Shown piece by piece: positions 55,401 to 64,000 of a stretch of DNA of 64,000 nucleotides; position 1 is the first letter of the stretch; every line of letters starts with the position of its first letter. The stretch lies in contig LVLI01000177.1 in assembly GCA_001687465.1 (NCBI GenBank), positions 1 through 64,000 of the forward strand, read 5' to 3'. Both the position numbers and the translations under genes were made by a program. The stretch comes from Halocafeteria seosinensis. Lineage: Eukaryota > Sar > Bigyra > Bicosoecida. Under the pieces are notes generated by a model that was not told the origin of the DNA, did not search any database, and worked only from the letters and a program-made list of their open reading frames with translations.

Positions 55401-58400
55401 ACTTTTTCTCCATCTTCGACTTCAGACGATCCCGTACCTCTGTCTCCCGGCGCCTCCCTTCGGAAGTTTCGCGTATCTTCTTCAGGTGCTGGCGGGAAGG
55501 GAGTGGGAAGGACGCCTTCAAAAATATATCATCAAATGGTGTCAACTTCTTCGCATGTCTTCCTCCACACTTCAAACGACGAAGCAAAGCTTCACCCCGA
55601 GTTTCTTTCTTTGGGGCAGTCTTCGCTGCTGTAAATTCGGAATCAGGGTTTGTTGGAATACCAACCAAGTCTTCTACATTCATTGCACCGGTAATAACAG
55701 GGCGAATTTTTCTCGCGATGGCTTCTTCTACAACGTGTCGTATACATGCTTCAATTGCCTTCTCTGCATTTGTGAGAATTGTTGGTATGTACTCACCAAT
55801 TTGCTGTGCTTCGAAATGTCGCTTCAAAATCCTCCTGACTGAAGATGGTTGAGACTTTGTACCCGAAGTAGCGGTGTCCTTATTGTCCTTGTTGGATTCT
55901 TTCTCGCTGGATTCCCTACTTCGAAAGAATGGCTCTTTAAGAGTCTGTTTGTTCGACTCTCCTCTCTGATCAAACGACGGAACCACGCGGTAGATCATGT
56001 ACGAATGCATAACTTCTTTCACAGTAGCATCCACAGAAATCCTCAAACGCTCGATCCACATAGCAATCTCTCTGGACCGGTAAGAACCGTATTTATCTTC
56101 GTCAGTTTTGTCTTCCGCAGTACTGTGACCAACTATCCAATCTGGTAAGCATTTTGTAATCACACGGAATACGTTTTCCTTGATGGAACGTTTACAGCGG
56201 GTATAGAATGGCTGAGAGGAAAGTGCCGTTTGTGCCGATGACATTTTGTTTCTACTCTCACTTCCTTTACCCTTACTAGTGTCTGTAGTCCCTTCCTGAG
56301 TTTTACTGGAAACTGCCGTCGAGGTGCCCTGATTCGTACTGCACTCTTTGCTCCGACTTTCATCAAAAGACGGTGTCGTCTTGTTCGGCAGAGCATCCAG
56401 TTGTCCCATTAGGGTTATTGAATTGTCTGAGGCCGCAAGGGAGGCTTCTTGCATTAGTGCATGTTTCGTCTCAGGGACATCAACTAATTTATCACTCCCA
56501 TCCCACACACCCTTAATACATTCTTCTCCCTCTCGAAGTGTTGCTAAGTTTGCTTTACCCGTAATCTGTGCCTGAGCGTGCGTCCGAAACGAATGCAGAG
56601 CGGTGTTTGTGAAAGCATCATCCTTCTGCTCAAAGTGCTGGATCAGCGCCTCGCTACTAATTTCTCCGCGCAGTGCAGGTACCAACGTGTTGTATAATTC
56701 GTAGGTAACTGCTTCTCGAGAAGCGACCATCGTGCTGGACGATGCTTCTTCCACCATTAGAGGCATAATGTCATTGACGCTATCAGTATTGACGTATCGC
56801 TTTATTTGTCGCTGCATGTCCCGGCATCGTTTCTCCGGGTTCTCAAGTTGGGCCCGCATATTCATATCAACACTAGAAAAGCGGCTGCGCATGTTCGCAA
56901 TCCTGGAAGATACGAAACCTAAAGTCACCACGACAGACACTGCGACTAGAGCTGTAAGCAACATTATTGCTTCGGGTCCGCGCAATCCACCAAAATCAAG
57001 GGCACTGCTGGTAACCGAGTTCTCCACGTTTTGTTTTTCGCTGTCAGGAACAGAGTAGTCAGAAATCGTAGGAGAGCCGCTGGACAAGGTAGTCGCCGAT
57101 ACTGAAGGGGTTGTTGTTCTTGAAGAGGTACTAGTTGCCGTAGCAGTGGAAAGTGTTGCAGTTGCACTCGACGAGAAAGTTGCGGACACCGAAGATGTCG
57201 CGGTTTCGGAAGGTGTGCTAGTTGTCGTACCACTGGAAGGCGTTGAAGATCCACTGGGAGATATCATTGTCGATGCCGATGGTGTTCCCGTTCTTGAAGC
57301 GGTGCTAGTTGTCACAGCGCTAGAGGACGTTGAAGGAGAGCTGCTGGACGAGGTAGTCGCCGATACTGAAGGGGTTGTTGTTCTTGAAGAGGTGCTAGTT
57401 GCCATAGCAGCGGAAGGTGTTGCAGTTGCACTCGACGAGATAGTTGCGGACACCGAAGATATCGCGGTTTCGGAAGGTGTGCTAGTTGTCGTACCACTGG
57501 AAGGCGTTGAAGATTCACTGGGAGATATTACTATCGATGCCGATGGTGTTCCCGTTCTTGAAGCGGTGCTAGTTGCCACAGCGCTGGAGGACGTTGAAGG
57601 AGAGCTGCTGGACGAGGTAGTCGCCGATACTGAAGGCGTTGTTGTTCTTGAAGCGGTGCTAGTTGTCACAGCGCTAGAGGACGTTGAAGGAGAGCTGCTG
57701 GACGAGGTAGTCGCCGATACTGAAGGGGTTGTTGTTCTTGAAGCGGTGCTAGTTGTCACAGCGCTAGAGGACGTTGAAGGAGAGCTGCTGGACGAGGTAG
57801 TCGCCGATACTGAAGGGGTTGTTGTTCTTGAAGAGGTACTAGTTGCCATAGCAGCGGAGGGTGTTGCAGTTGCACTCGACGAGATAGTTGCGGACACCGA
57901 AGATGTCGCGGTTTCGGAAGGTGTCGGGGTAGTAAGTGGCGAAGACGTAATCGTTGTAGAGGGCGAAACTGTGGATGACGGGCTAGGACTTGTAGAAGCC
58001 GTGTGGCTAGGCGTAACGCTTGGCAAAGGAGGAGGTGGACCAGCTCCCTCTACGCAGTCAATTTGTGACGTGTCGACCCTTGCCAGAATAGGCAAACAGT
58101 TTGGGACTTGCCACCATATTGTATCAAGCCATTCAGAATTATACAGTGTCCCAGAAATAGACAAGAGGTCATTAGAGTTATCATTGTTGACTGTAATGCG
58201 CCCCGCGTTGTCCCCAGCAATACCTGCCCCACCGGTGGAATAAACTGAGAAGTGAGCCTCTATATTGTTGGAAAGAAAGTGGATCGAGCCAAACAAACCT
58301 CCACCATCCGCGTTAACAATATTACCAGACGCATACGTGTTCTGCAGCACAACGTTGCCCTGGTTGAGTCCTGCATCTTCACCCGTGATTCCCCCGGCAT

Positions 58401-59319
58401 TGAAGCCACTAATTACTCCCCTTGAAAAGCAGTCCTTTATTAGAACCATGCCTCCTTGCAACGCGACACTCGCTCCAACGATACCTCCAGCTCCGTCTCC
58501 GCTGATGTCACCTAATGAGAAACATTCCACGTATTCATGAACCAGGGGGTCAGTGTGTCCGCTCATTCTCCCGCCTATGCCACCAGCTTCTGCACCACTA
58601 ATATTTCCGGTAGTGAAACAGTGGCGAACAATTACGCTCCCTTGGTCGTTAGCGTTACCCGCAGCAGCGATACCACCAGCATTCTTACCGATTTCACCAG
58701 AAGAGTAACAATTTTCCATTAGAACGTCTCCACCATTATGACCTGCTTCAATTCCAATAATCCCCCCGGCTGCCAGTTGTATTTCACCCGTCGACCACGA
58801 GTTACTTATCACCATCTTTCCTCCGTCGCCTCCACACCAACTTCCTGCAATACCTCCAGCACCTAAACTAATAATTCCAGTAGAACTGCAGGAGTCGATT
58901 ACAGCAAACCTTTGCTGTTTCTGCAAAATGTAGCCGGGATAGGACCCCGCTCCTCCGGTAGCCTCTTGCAGAACTCCGTTTTCTAAATGCACGTGTCGAA
59001 TGGTCGGCGATTCGGTAAAGGACGACGCGGTAGAGGTGAACATGCCCTGGAAAGCGCTTAAACCAGTCAAATCAATGGTCAAGTTGGCATTTCCTTCAAA
59101 AACTTCGTTAGCACCCAAGGAAATAAAGTCTGCATTTGTATTGGCACCGAATGTGTCCGTCCAAAGGAAACTGCAAGTTAACGTAAACGTCTTCAGGGGT
59201 TCGTCAAACTCTAAGCAATTGATGTTTCCATCAATCACTTCTTGACGTCGATCCACAGCGTTTGCTCGATAACCCACAAAAACTACTAAGCAACTGAAAA
59301 GGACGCTCGCTCTGCCCAT
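52435..59319 (-). CDS. GLUG-repeat, mucin-stalk, single-pass surface protein with giant cytoplasmic tail
   Basis: One exon of about 2,294 residues from the ATG at 59319, which starts a signal peptide (MGRASVLFSCLVVFVGY). An upstream in-frame ATG at 59400 is less likely. The ectodomain has a CSFLWTD block and seven or so GLUG units (for example NSWSTGEIQLAAGGIIGI, NCYSSGEIGKNAGGIAA, DCFSRGVISGFNAGGITG), homologous to the secreted neighbour along its length. After PPPPLPSVTPSHT comes a Ser/Thr stalk of about 300 residues built from 30-residue repeats. A membrane span follows (IMLLTALVAVSVVVTLGFVS, about residue 783-806). The remaining about 1,490 residues are charged, with recurring short helical modules around P-x-[IL]-x-G and Thr/Ser-rich linkers. 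I recognise no enzyme domain. A cell-surface adhesin or receptor that links to the cytoplasm is plausible inference. Confidence 0.8.
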   Translation of the reverse strand: MGRASVLFSCLVVFVGYRANAVDRRQEVIDGNINCLEFDEPLKTFTLTCSFLWTDTFGANTNADFISLGANEVFEGNANLTIDLTGLSAFQGMFTSTASSFTESPTIRHVHLENGVLQEATGGAGSYPGYILQKQQRFAVIDSCSSTGIISLGAGGIAGSWCGGDGGKMVISNSWSTGEIQLAAGGIIGIEAGHNGGDVLMENCYSSGEIGKNAGGIAAAGNANDQGSVIVRHCFTTGNISGAEAGGIGGRMSGHTDPLVHEYVECFSLGDISGDGAGGIVGASVALQGGMVLIKDCFSRGVISGFNAGGITGEDAGLNQGNVVLQNTYASGNIVNADGGGLFGSIHFLSNNIEAHFSVYSTGGAGIAGDNAGRITVNNDNSNDLLSISGTLYNSEWLDTIWWQVPNCLPILARVDTSQIDCVEGAGPPPPLPSVTPSHTASTSPSPSSTVSPSTTITSSPLTTPTPSETATSSVSATISSSATATPSAAMATSTSSRTTTPSVSATTSSSSSPSTSSSAVTTSTASRTTTPSVSATTSSSSSPSTSSSAVTTSTASRTTTPSVSATTSSSSSPSTSSSAVATSTASRTGTPSASIVISPSESSTPSSGTTTSTPSETAISSVSATISSSATATPSAAMATSTSSRTTTPSVSATTSSSSSPSTSSSAVTTSTASRTGTPSASTMISPSGSSTPSSGTTTSTPSETATSSVSATFSSSATATLSTATATSTSSRTTTPSVSATTLSSGSPTISDYSVPDSEKQNVENSVTSSALDFGGLRGPEAIMLLTALVAVSVVVTLGFVSSRIANMRSRFSSVDMNMRAQLENPEKRCRDMQRQIKRYVNTDSVNDIMPLMVEEASSSTMVASREAVTYELYNTLVPALRGEISSEALIQHFEQKDDAFTNTALHSFRTHAQAQITGKANLATLREGEECIKGVWDGSDKLVDVPETKHALMQEASLAASDNSITLMGQLDALPNKTTPSFDESRSKECSTNQGTSTAVSSKTQEGTTDTSKGKGSESRNKMSSAQTALSSQPFYTRCKRSIKENVFRVITKCLPDWIVGHSTAEDKTDEDKYGSYRSREIAMWIERLRISVDATVKEVMHSYMIYRVVPSFDQRGESNKQTLKEPFFRSRESSEKESNKDNKDTATSGTKSQPSSVRRILKRHFEAQQIGEYIPTILTNAEKAIEACIRHVVEEAIARKIRPVITGAMNVEDLVGIPTNPDSEFTAAKTAPKKETRGEALLRRLKCGGRHAKKLTPFDDIFLKASFPLPSRQHLKKIRETSEGRRRETEVRDRLKSKMEKKFVSAVDEKKQPPSTALDSSTSVSRTTTDSTNGETKSTTLGTTIASTTVSSTAGVISTLNEPGEQPLQEAEREEELSDDEAYVTVHHDEGENGRSEERSASASSRRTGKEAQADGDSEKSSIIDSLKGCVFKLPVVKQCKAHWEQKSDEAQYSLSDWLLYMEERVIVTLEDTLETDISQKVLPVIDGILREGEFTCAPITDARQWQEVSFTVPLVSLQGEYHIPLTLQSSIGDKIESLMLPVIRGDVTAEEMVRQTRPSLLEDDSGQQDENDSSWKEMFKDIARDMYQQSDLKDYVDDTNNEVKEEALSLYEEHATGVEEMKEEARESLQKQKDEAREDKYKRVIFDATEEKAAQQGITEASVNAHMKQRVVSKASTASAEVQSAMTPVLPPINKNSASELPPRTTATSTTGQPKDVSVAPVAQKRSAYKATESTLTDTQTASSEAQSESTVDRTTANEAAELAIRSGEMQLDDQTATLSEAHICVCVATTPTIQSDEAQSESAVQGTAACEATESAAMSSTTNSDAQTAILSKSNLPTIIAGEAQSESAAEKTTIYIYKAAGSAIRRSEAQSNAQPGTLSQTTLPTITSGEAHFESAVKRTSLTGEHSIAVKAQSDEQTAEATTPTTQTAADAKTVVKSKEQSFPVLQTLKKRLVHSLRAASKAFRNPESNSNSANSAPVVLTSEERDWLRYIHRSIRLSVRGTLMTEVQKVADTLRQRYQLESPTQSDYTGCANLVNTLRGHQALKVATTPLEHMSNSHYIDNAERAQATANEYVDESKAAAQNFTNTIKGKLSSWNEEAQSSSVGQWVGLKAGIDSVSTRLAAATEAFQNQWGSAEDDDPDFEDTVTDKSDFLQLSIDKALHTMSKVTKEALQEAFETYIQPLMQQIREKRQKIKPTSSPECDETQNAEGDYELRNEKKEDSTKLLPRSQNWWDSSLKAYRHDIPQTIEKAIEDKLLDLLLYEVESKIALQAAAGSRSAGLVDSIG
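57100..57960 (-). repeat. 90-bp tandem repeats coding the mucin-like stalk
   Basis: The unit is 90 bp, or 30 residues, with a core like TASRTTTPSVSATTSSSS then PSTSSSAV. Adjacent near-identical copies begin about every 90 bp across about 57600-57860. A larger block containing SSATATPSAAM-like and SGTTTSTPSETA-like sub-units appears three times with different fill. Copies differ by few substitutions, indicating recent unequal exchange. The multiple-of-three unit keeps the frame. The bias also leaves a long antisense open frame at 57146-58243. Confidence 0.85.
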
Positions 59320-59528
59320 CCGTACAATATGATGCTTGGAATCTCCCACACCGCGACCACCCTGTGTTAGGAAAAGAGTTACAGTAGTTAGAGAAATCAT
59401 ATCGGATCAGCTAATGGGGCTTGTAGTATCGGAATAAGTAAACACAATCACTGTGGCGCAACTCTACCAGGTCTTAGACAGACTGAGAGTCTCCCCTCGA
59501 CGACCTCGTGTACTCCGGGGCGGGGACC

Positions 59529-59555
59529 GTGAGCCGCTCACGGTGAGCGGCTCAC
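59529..59555. repeat. Perfect 13-bp inverted repeat with 1-nt spacer
   Basis: Arms GTGAGCCGCTCAC and GTGAGCGGCTCAC are exact reverse complements separated by one G. Each arm is itself nearly palindromic (GTGAG-N3-CTCAC), so alternative hairpins can form. It lies in GC-rich DNA upstream of the GLUG receptor-like gene and could be a regulatory site or hairpin. Confidence 0.85.
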
Positions 59556-59795
59556 TGTGAACCCCACCGTGGGCCCGTAAACGGCGTACCTCCTCGTCGT
59601 CCAGCAGGGTGGGGTGCCGAAGGCACTTCGAACCACTAAGGGGTTTGTACTGAGTTCGCGATCTCTTTGTACTCTGTTTCTGGTTGCAGCTGAAGACGAC
59701 CCTTCCGAGAGCGGCATGTGGATGCTTGCTATATCGAGAATTCGCGAGAATTTCGGCTATCGGTATCAGCAGAGCGTTTTGCGGATTCTACTCAA

Positions 59796-60007
59796 CAGTC
59801 CAAACAGCTCCGCTGGGCTATCCACAGTATCGAAGACTTAAAGAGGCCTGCAAAAGCCAGGAGTATGCAGCGAGTGCTGTATGTTAGGCTCTGTGCGAAT
59901 TCCAGGGACTCCGCTGAAGTGGGACAGTCCAAACAGCTCCGCTGGGCTCTCCACAGTATCGAAGACTTAAAAGAGGCCTGCAAAAGCCAGGAGTATGCAG
60001 CGAGTGT
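59796..60007 (+). repeat. Direct duplication of about 84 bp
   Basis: Copy 1 at 59796-59878 and copy 2 at 59924-60007 share the block ACAGTCCAAACAGCTCCGCT through CAGGAGTATGCAGCGAGTG. They differ by one substitution (CTATCC/CTCTCC) and one inserted A in copy 2. Copy 2 reads SKQLRWALHSIEDLKEACKS in one frame; copy 1 shifts frame after EDLK. This fits a decayed coding duplicate or a non-coding repeat. Confidence 0.75.
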
Positions 60008-60557
60008 ACAGACACTGTACTGACAGCAGACTTGGTGGGAGGTGGGCTTTAAGACTCAGCCGTTTGACACCTTTGTCTGCTGTTCATAAATCCTTCCCAT
60101 AGTTTGTGGGGACATGTAGCGTAATCTGGCCGTGCAGATGGCATGTAGAGAGAATTGTGAACGCGCTGACACCCCGAGCACACCTCCAGCTCAACTCCTG
60201 CTGACGCAGAGCCCATCTTGAGAACTCTATGGTCATGTACCGTGTTGTGAGTGGAAGAGGGAACAATCCACCATTGCTGTAGAGTCTCCTACGAATGTAA
60301 TGAACGACAAATTTAGGTTTTTGTATGACTGTGTCTAAACTTCAATTTAATATGGACTCTTGCCGTTTCCGTCACATCTTGTTGGAAAGTTTGGACCGAC
60401 AGATTTGACGGACCCCTGGGCAGGGAATCTGGCCGTCGGACGGACGTTTTGCCGTCCTCCGTTGGCGAGGCGTGCGCCCATTCACACCAAATTTCACAGT
60501 TACTTCACCGCGACGCCGCCATGGTTGTGGTTTTGTTCGATTGAGTGATTCGGATTG

Positions 60558-62921
60558 ATGCTAAGGATCCCAAAGATGGGTAGCAAGCGGTACTACATAA
60601 TGCCCCTATCACGCTTCCTGCGCATTCCACGGTCGTGCTTGTGCCGTGGAATCATACAACCACGACACCACATTTTCCATGGGAATGCTTGTGCAGGAGG
60701 AGGAGCACAAGCGCGATGGATCAGTTCCCTGCACGGCATTGATGTCACGTGCAACAGTCCTGATGCCGTCACACTGTATGATACCGCCGTCAGCCAATAT
60801 TTGGCTCTTTCGGGGGACCCTGCCGGGAATTTAGAGGCCGCCATGAAGCATGATCCAGGCTTTGTGTTGGCCCATAGCATGCTAGCAGTGCTCTATTTGC
60901 TCTCCGGGAACGCGTCCGGACAGCACCCGGTGGTGATGAAATTACGACGACGAGCGCAGATTCTGGTGTCCAAAGGACACTGTACGCACCGGGAGAGAAT
61001 CCATGTGGCAGCTATGACCGCACTCGCGGAAGGACGGTGGCGCGAAGCGACGGCCATTTGGGAAGCCTGGCTGCTGGAGCAGCCCGTGGATGCCCTGACG
61101 GTGCGACATTTACATGATGCGTACTTCTTTCTCGGGGATAAGCGCAACCTCAAAGACAGCGTCGGGAGAGTCCTAGGGGCCTGGGATAGTGAGCACCCTG
61201 AATATCTCAAAGTTTGTGGAATGTTTGCGTTTGGCGCGGAGGAATGCAACAATTACCAGCTTGCAGAAGATCAGGGTATGAGGGCTCTATCTCAAGACAC
61301 GCGAGATCCCTGGGCTTGTACGTGATCACAGTGCTTGGCGCTCTCTTTCTCAAGCCTTCCCTTATACGTGTATTGTTTCCTTTTTTTTGTTTATCCAGTG
61401 CATGCTGTCGTTCATGTGTATGAAATGCTTGGTAGACGATATGAGGGGCAACGACTACTTCGAGATACAAGGTGGTTCTGGTCAGAGGCGAACCTACTAC
61501 ACTGCCATCTACATTGGCATTGGGGACTATTTCAAATTGAAGAGGGGCAGTTTGAGAGGTCCTTCATTCGATACGACTGGTGGATTCGTGAAAATCACAG
61601 CCCCGAAGCGATGGATCTTGTCGACGCTGCCTCGTTTCTCTGGAGACTGGAGCTGACCGGAAATAATGTATTTGATAGATGGGAAGAGCTGGTGTGTAGC
61701 TACCGCAATACGCTGTCTGGAGTTGGTTGCAATGAGCGATGTTTAATATTTCCTTAATGTGCAGGTTCCCTACGTTGAGCCGTTGATGCATACACATGCC
61801 ATGGTCTTTGTCGATGCTCACATAGCTATGGTCTTGGCAGCAGCAGGGAGAGATGAGTTACTACAGGTACAGAGACATGAGTGCTTTCTGCTGAATCGTT
61901 GCAATGTTATTCATATGTCATGTGTTCACAGGAATTCCTTGACTCTATGAGACAATTTGCGTACGGCTCGTCCTTGTACTCGGAAGCGTACTCGTCTTCC
62001 ATCATCTCCTCGATAGATCCAGTCGAGGATGTAGACTGGATGTGGAGCGGGGTCGAAAATGAGTGGACAGAAGAACAATTCGAGGCTGCAGCTAGGAATC
62101 GCCACTCCGGTACTGATCGAGGAACCTCGAACGCGCCTGCACTCTCTGCGAGGACGTTTGAGCCTGGGTTCTCGAACCAACAGCCTATTGAAGGTGAAAT
62201 TTCCTACTTTCCAACGAACGTGGAAGATCCTGAAGAGTATGATACTTCGTATATGCCCATTCCTGACTTTGAACTGGGTGATCATCTAGAAAGTCGAGAG
62301 ACACGAGTGTCTAGTGACCCGTTCAAGCAGCAAGAGCTGACAGCGCACGGAGCCGGTGGATATACAATGAGACCAGTACTGACATGTCCTATGTCCTCGC
62401 TACCTGTTTTGCCTTTGCGCCCTCACTCCACCCAAGAGGATGGTGTTGATGACGTTGTGTCGCTTGGAGGAGTAGGTGGATTCGGGTTAGGGTCTCATTC
62501 AATCCATGATCAACGGTATTTAGCTGCATCTATTGGAGTTCCATTGGTCGAGGGGCTGATAGCATATCGTCACGGGCATTACGAGCTTTGTGTTGATAAA
62601 CTGATGCCACTGCGTTCCCTTTGGATGTACATTGGTGGCTCCCATGCTCAGCTGGATGTGTTTAACCAGACACTGGAAGCCGCGGCTACTCAGAGCAAGC
62701 AGTATTTACTTTCTCGAGCACTCCTGCGTGAACGCGTGACCAAAAATCCAAATAGCGGTCTCGCCATGTACCATCTCTCTTCTATTTTGTTCGGAACTGG
62801 AGAGTACCGAAAGGCTGCTCATGCGCGTGACCGTGCACTGCGTTTAGGCTTAGGGGAGGAACGAGTTGGAACTCCGCAAGTGAGAGCCATGACGAAAACG
62901 GAGGATTCCTGGTATCAGTGA
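60558..62921 (+). CDS. TTC38: TTC38-like tetratricopeptide protein, four exons
   Basis: Exons 60558-61317, 61399-61691, 61765-61866 and 61932-62921 join in phase to about 714 residues (human TTC38 469). Donors are GTACGT, GTGTGT and GTACAG. Matches to TTC38 are strong: FVLAHSMLAVLYLLSGN, LTVRHLHDAYFFLGDKRN (compare LKFSHDAYFYLG), YLKVCGMFAFGAEECNNY, DPWALHAVVHVYEML (formed across intron 1, compare DAWSVHTVAHIHEM), HCHLHWHWGLFQIEEGQFE, RWEELVPYVEPL (formed across intron 2), and GGSHAQLDVFNQTLEAAA near the C-terminus. Extra length comes from a polar, acidic insert of about 150 residues in the last exon, and from a basic N-terminus (LSRFLRIPRSCLCRG) that could be an organelle presequence. TTC38 has no well-defined role; it is a helical repeat protein conserved from bacteria to man. 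Confidence 0.88.
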
Positions 62922-63288
62922 GGCCGGTGGTAGTTTTTCCGTTTTTGTCTCGAAACAACAAACAGAGTTGCAGTCACAGTGTTACGATAAAGAAAAGCAA
63001 CCCTACTTCCAAAGGGGAGACGGAACCTCAGCTCGTGGTACTTCAATAGCAAGCAAGTTTTCTATATATCTCTCCGAGTACCAAGGATGACTAAAGGAAA
63101 GTACTTGAACAGTGTTGTGCCACTGGAGTGAGAACGCAATTGTGAATTGTTCGAAAAAATGCCTTAGTAGATGCCTTTCATCATGGACTATTGTTATGCA
63201 CGAGAAAGACGGGTAAATCTCTTCGCTGTTCGAAATACCACCAATCCAATCCAATCCAAAACCCATGATGATGATGTTCGAAGCCAGT
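62922..63288. other. 3' flanks of TTC38 and RPS20
   Basis: The two genes converge here. An AAAGTACTTGAA word lies at about 63097. No gene seen. Confidence 0.5.
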
Positions 63289-63651
63289 TTATTCGGATCC
63301 TTCCACCGTGACCTCTACGTCTACGTCCGGTTCCAAGGTGACCTGAGTGATCTGCTTGACAACCTCAGCTGGGGAGTGAAGATCCAAAAGTCTCTTGTGG
63401 ATGCGCATTTCGAATCGATCCCAGGTGTTAGTACCTTCACCACAAGGTGACTTCCTGGTGGTAATGGCCAAGGTTTTGGTGGGCAGACGAACTGGCCCAG
63501 CCACTTTGAGTCCCTTGTCCACGGCACCGCGCTTCAGTTCAGTGCACACTTTTTCCACGGATTCCACATTACGACTGGTTAAGGTAATGCGAATGCGGTG
63601 AATGGGGGATTCCTCGGCTCCTGCCGCTTGTTTTCCTTTCAGCATCGACAT
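63289..63651 (-). CDS. RPS20: 40S ribosomal protein uS10 (RPS20)
   Basis: A single exon encodes 120 residues (human 119). The protein sits on the small-subunit head. Diagnostic phrases: [59 protein letters not shown] and a C-terminal [10 protein letters not shown] strand, all in family order. The start at 63651 ([11 protein letters not shown]) fits the usual short, variable N-terminus; the frame is open further upstream, so an upstream exon is possible but unneeded. Confidence 0.97.
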   Translation of the reverse strand: MSMLKGKQAAGAEESPIHRIRITLTSRNVESVEKVCTELKRGAVDKGLKVAGPVRLPTKTLAITTRKSPCGEGTNTWDRFEMRIHKRLLDLHSPAEVVKQITQVTLEPDVDVEVTVEGSE

Positions 63652-64000
63652 TTTTCGTGTTTTGACCCGACGGCTGCATTTATTCAAGATACGTAAATTA
63701 ACACGTGGAAACTCTCTTGGTATATCGTCTATGTGCACAGTATAGCGCAGTGAATGAAATGAATATGGACACCACCGAGAAAACTACAAAAACCCCACGG
63801 GCCAGCCTAAAGGGCCTCCCAAAGGGGGAGTCGAACAAAGAGGGGGCTTTCACTAAGCCTCTCGTATGTGTGAAGGTGGGACACAGCAACTTACCTCGTT
63901 CTTTAAACAATGACAGACACGAGACAATTACGTGAGGTCAAAATTTTGCGTTTCACTGTTCGTCTCTTTATATGAGAGAGAAACAATAGTCCATGATGGT
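63652..64000. other. Upstream of RPS20 to the window edge
   Basis: No gene is supported. A stretch near 63830 contains GTTCGACTC on the minus strand, resembling a tRNA B-box, but no tRNA cloverleaf can be folded around it. Confidence 0.45.

Larger units (their letters stand above)
59320..60557. other. Intergenic region upstream of TTC38 with duplications and a palindrome
   Basis: It lies between the divergent starts of the GLUG receptor-like gene and TTC38. It holds the inverted repeat at 59529-59555 and the duplicated segment at 59796-60007. A small frame at 60360-60548 has no supported function. Confidence 0.55.

Noticed and set aside
57146-58243. Open frame of 365 codons on the plus strand, antisense to the mucin stalk
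   Set aside because: It is an exact by-product of the Ser/Thr-rich 90-bp repeats on the minus strand: periodic Val/Glu/Asp codons, no independent domain or signal. The minus-strand reading continues far beyond it.
60360-60548. 62-codon frame upstream of TTC38
   Set aside because: No initiation context, domain or homologue known to me; more likely 5' flank of TTC38.
63780-63880. tRNA-like B-box (GTTCGACTC) on the minus strand
   Set aside because: The flanking bases do not pair as a T-stem, and no acceptor or anticodon arm can be formed around it.

Overview
The window is nuclear DNA from a unicellular, ciliated eukaryote. Most multi-exon genes can be spliced in frame at GT..AG introns of about 40-185 bp. 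Diagnostic eukaryotic genes are present: PRPF8, IFT80, WDR90/POC16, TPX2, the SMC5/6 kleisin NSE4, RRP15 and RPS20. There are two signs of organelle biology, a bacterial-type isoleucyl-tRNA synthetase and a RuvC-like nuclease, both with basic N-termini. A canonical flavin-binding LOV domain fits an alga or a relative of algae, such as a stramenopile, but I cannot place the species from sequence alone. Genes are dense, several converge with only 45-115 bp between stop codons, and both strands are used freely.

Layout: 0-5 kb holds the 3' end of a small membrane protein, RRP15 (+) and TPX2 (-). From 5.5 to 17 kb come IFT80 (-), a class I methyltransferase (+), a multi-pass membrane protein (+), TTC5/Strap (+), a RuvC-like organellar nuclease (-) and a secreted CX5R phosphatase (-). 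From 17.5 to 36 kb come WDR90/POC16 (+), a LOV domain fused to an ABCG half-transporter (+), IleRS (-), NSE4 (-) and a CCHC zinc-knuckle protein (+). From 36.5 to 49.6 kb come a second secreted CX5R phosphatase (+), a RibD-C-like reductase (+), an unresolved membrane-protein locus (+), the intronless PRPF8 gene (+) and an ABHD13-type hydrolase (-). From 50 to 64 kb come two tail-to-tail GLUG-repeat surface proteins, one secreted and one with a mucin-like stalk, a single membrane span and a tail of about 1,490 residues. TTC38 (+) and RPS20 (-) close the window.

Four genes concern centrioles, cilia or the spindle (TPX2, IFT80, WDR90 and, at the chromosome level, NSE4), but they are scattered and show no operon-like link. 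The strongest candidate for an undescribed system is the LOV-ABCG fusion at 26.2-29.1 kb. It keeps the photoactive cysteine and flavin-contacting polar residues and every ATPase motif I looked for, so it reads as a possible light-gated transporter. The GLUG pair is second: a secreted and a membrane-anchored version of one ectodomain, in an inverted arrangement. Exon boundaries given here are my own reading of splice sites, checked for reading-phase agreement, and were not confirmed by transcripts. I recognised no tRNA, rRNA, CRISPR array or transposon.
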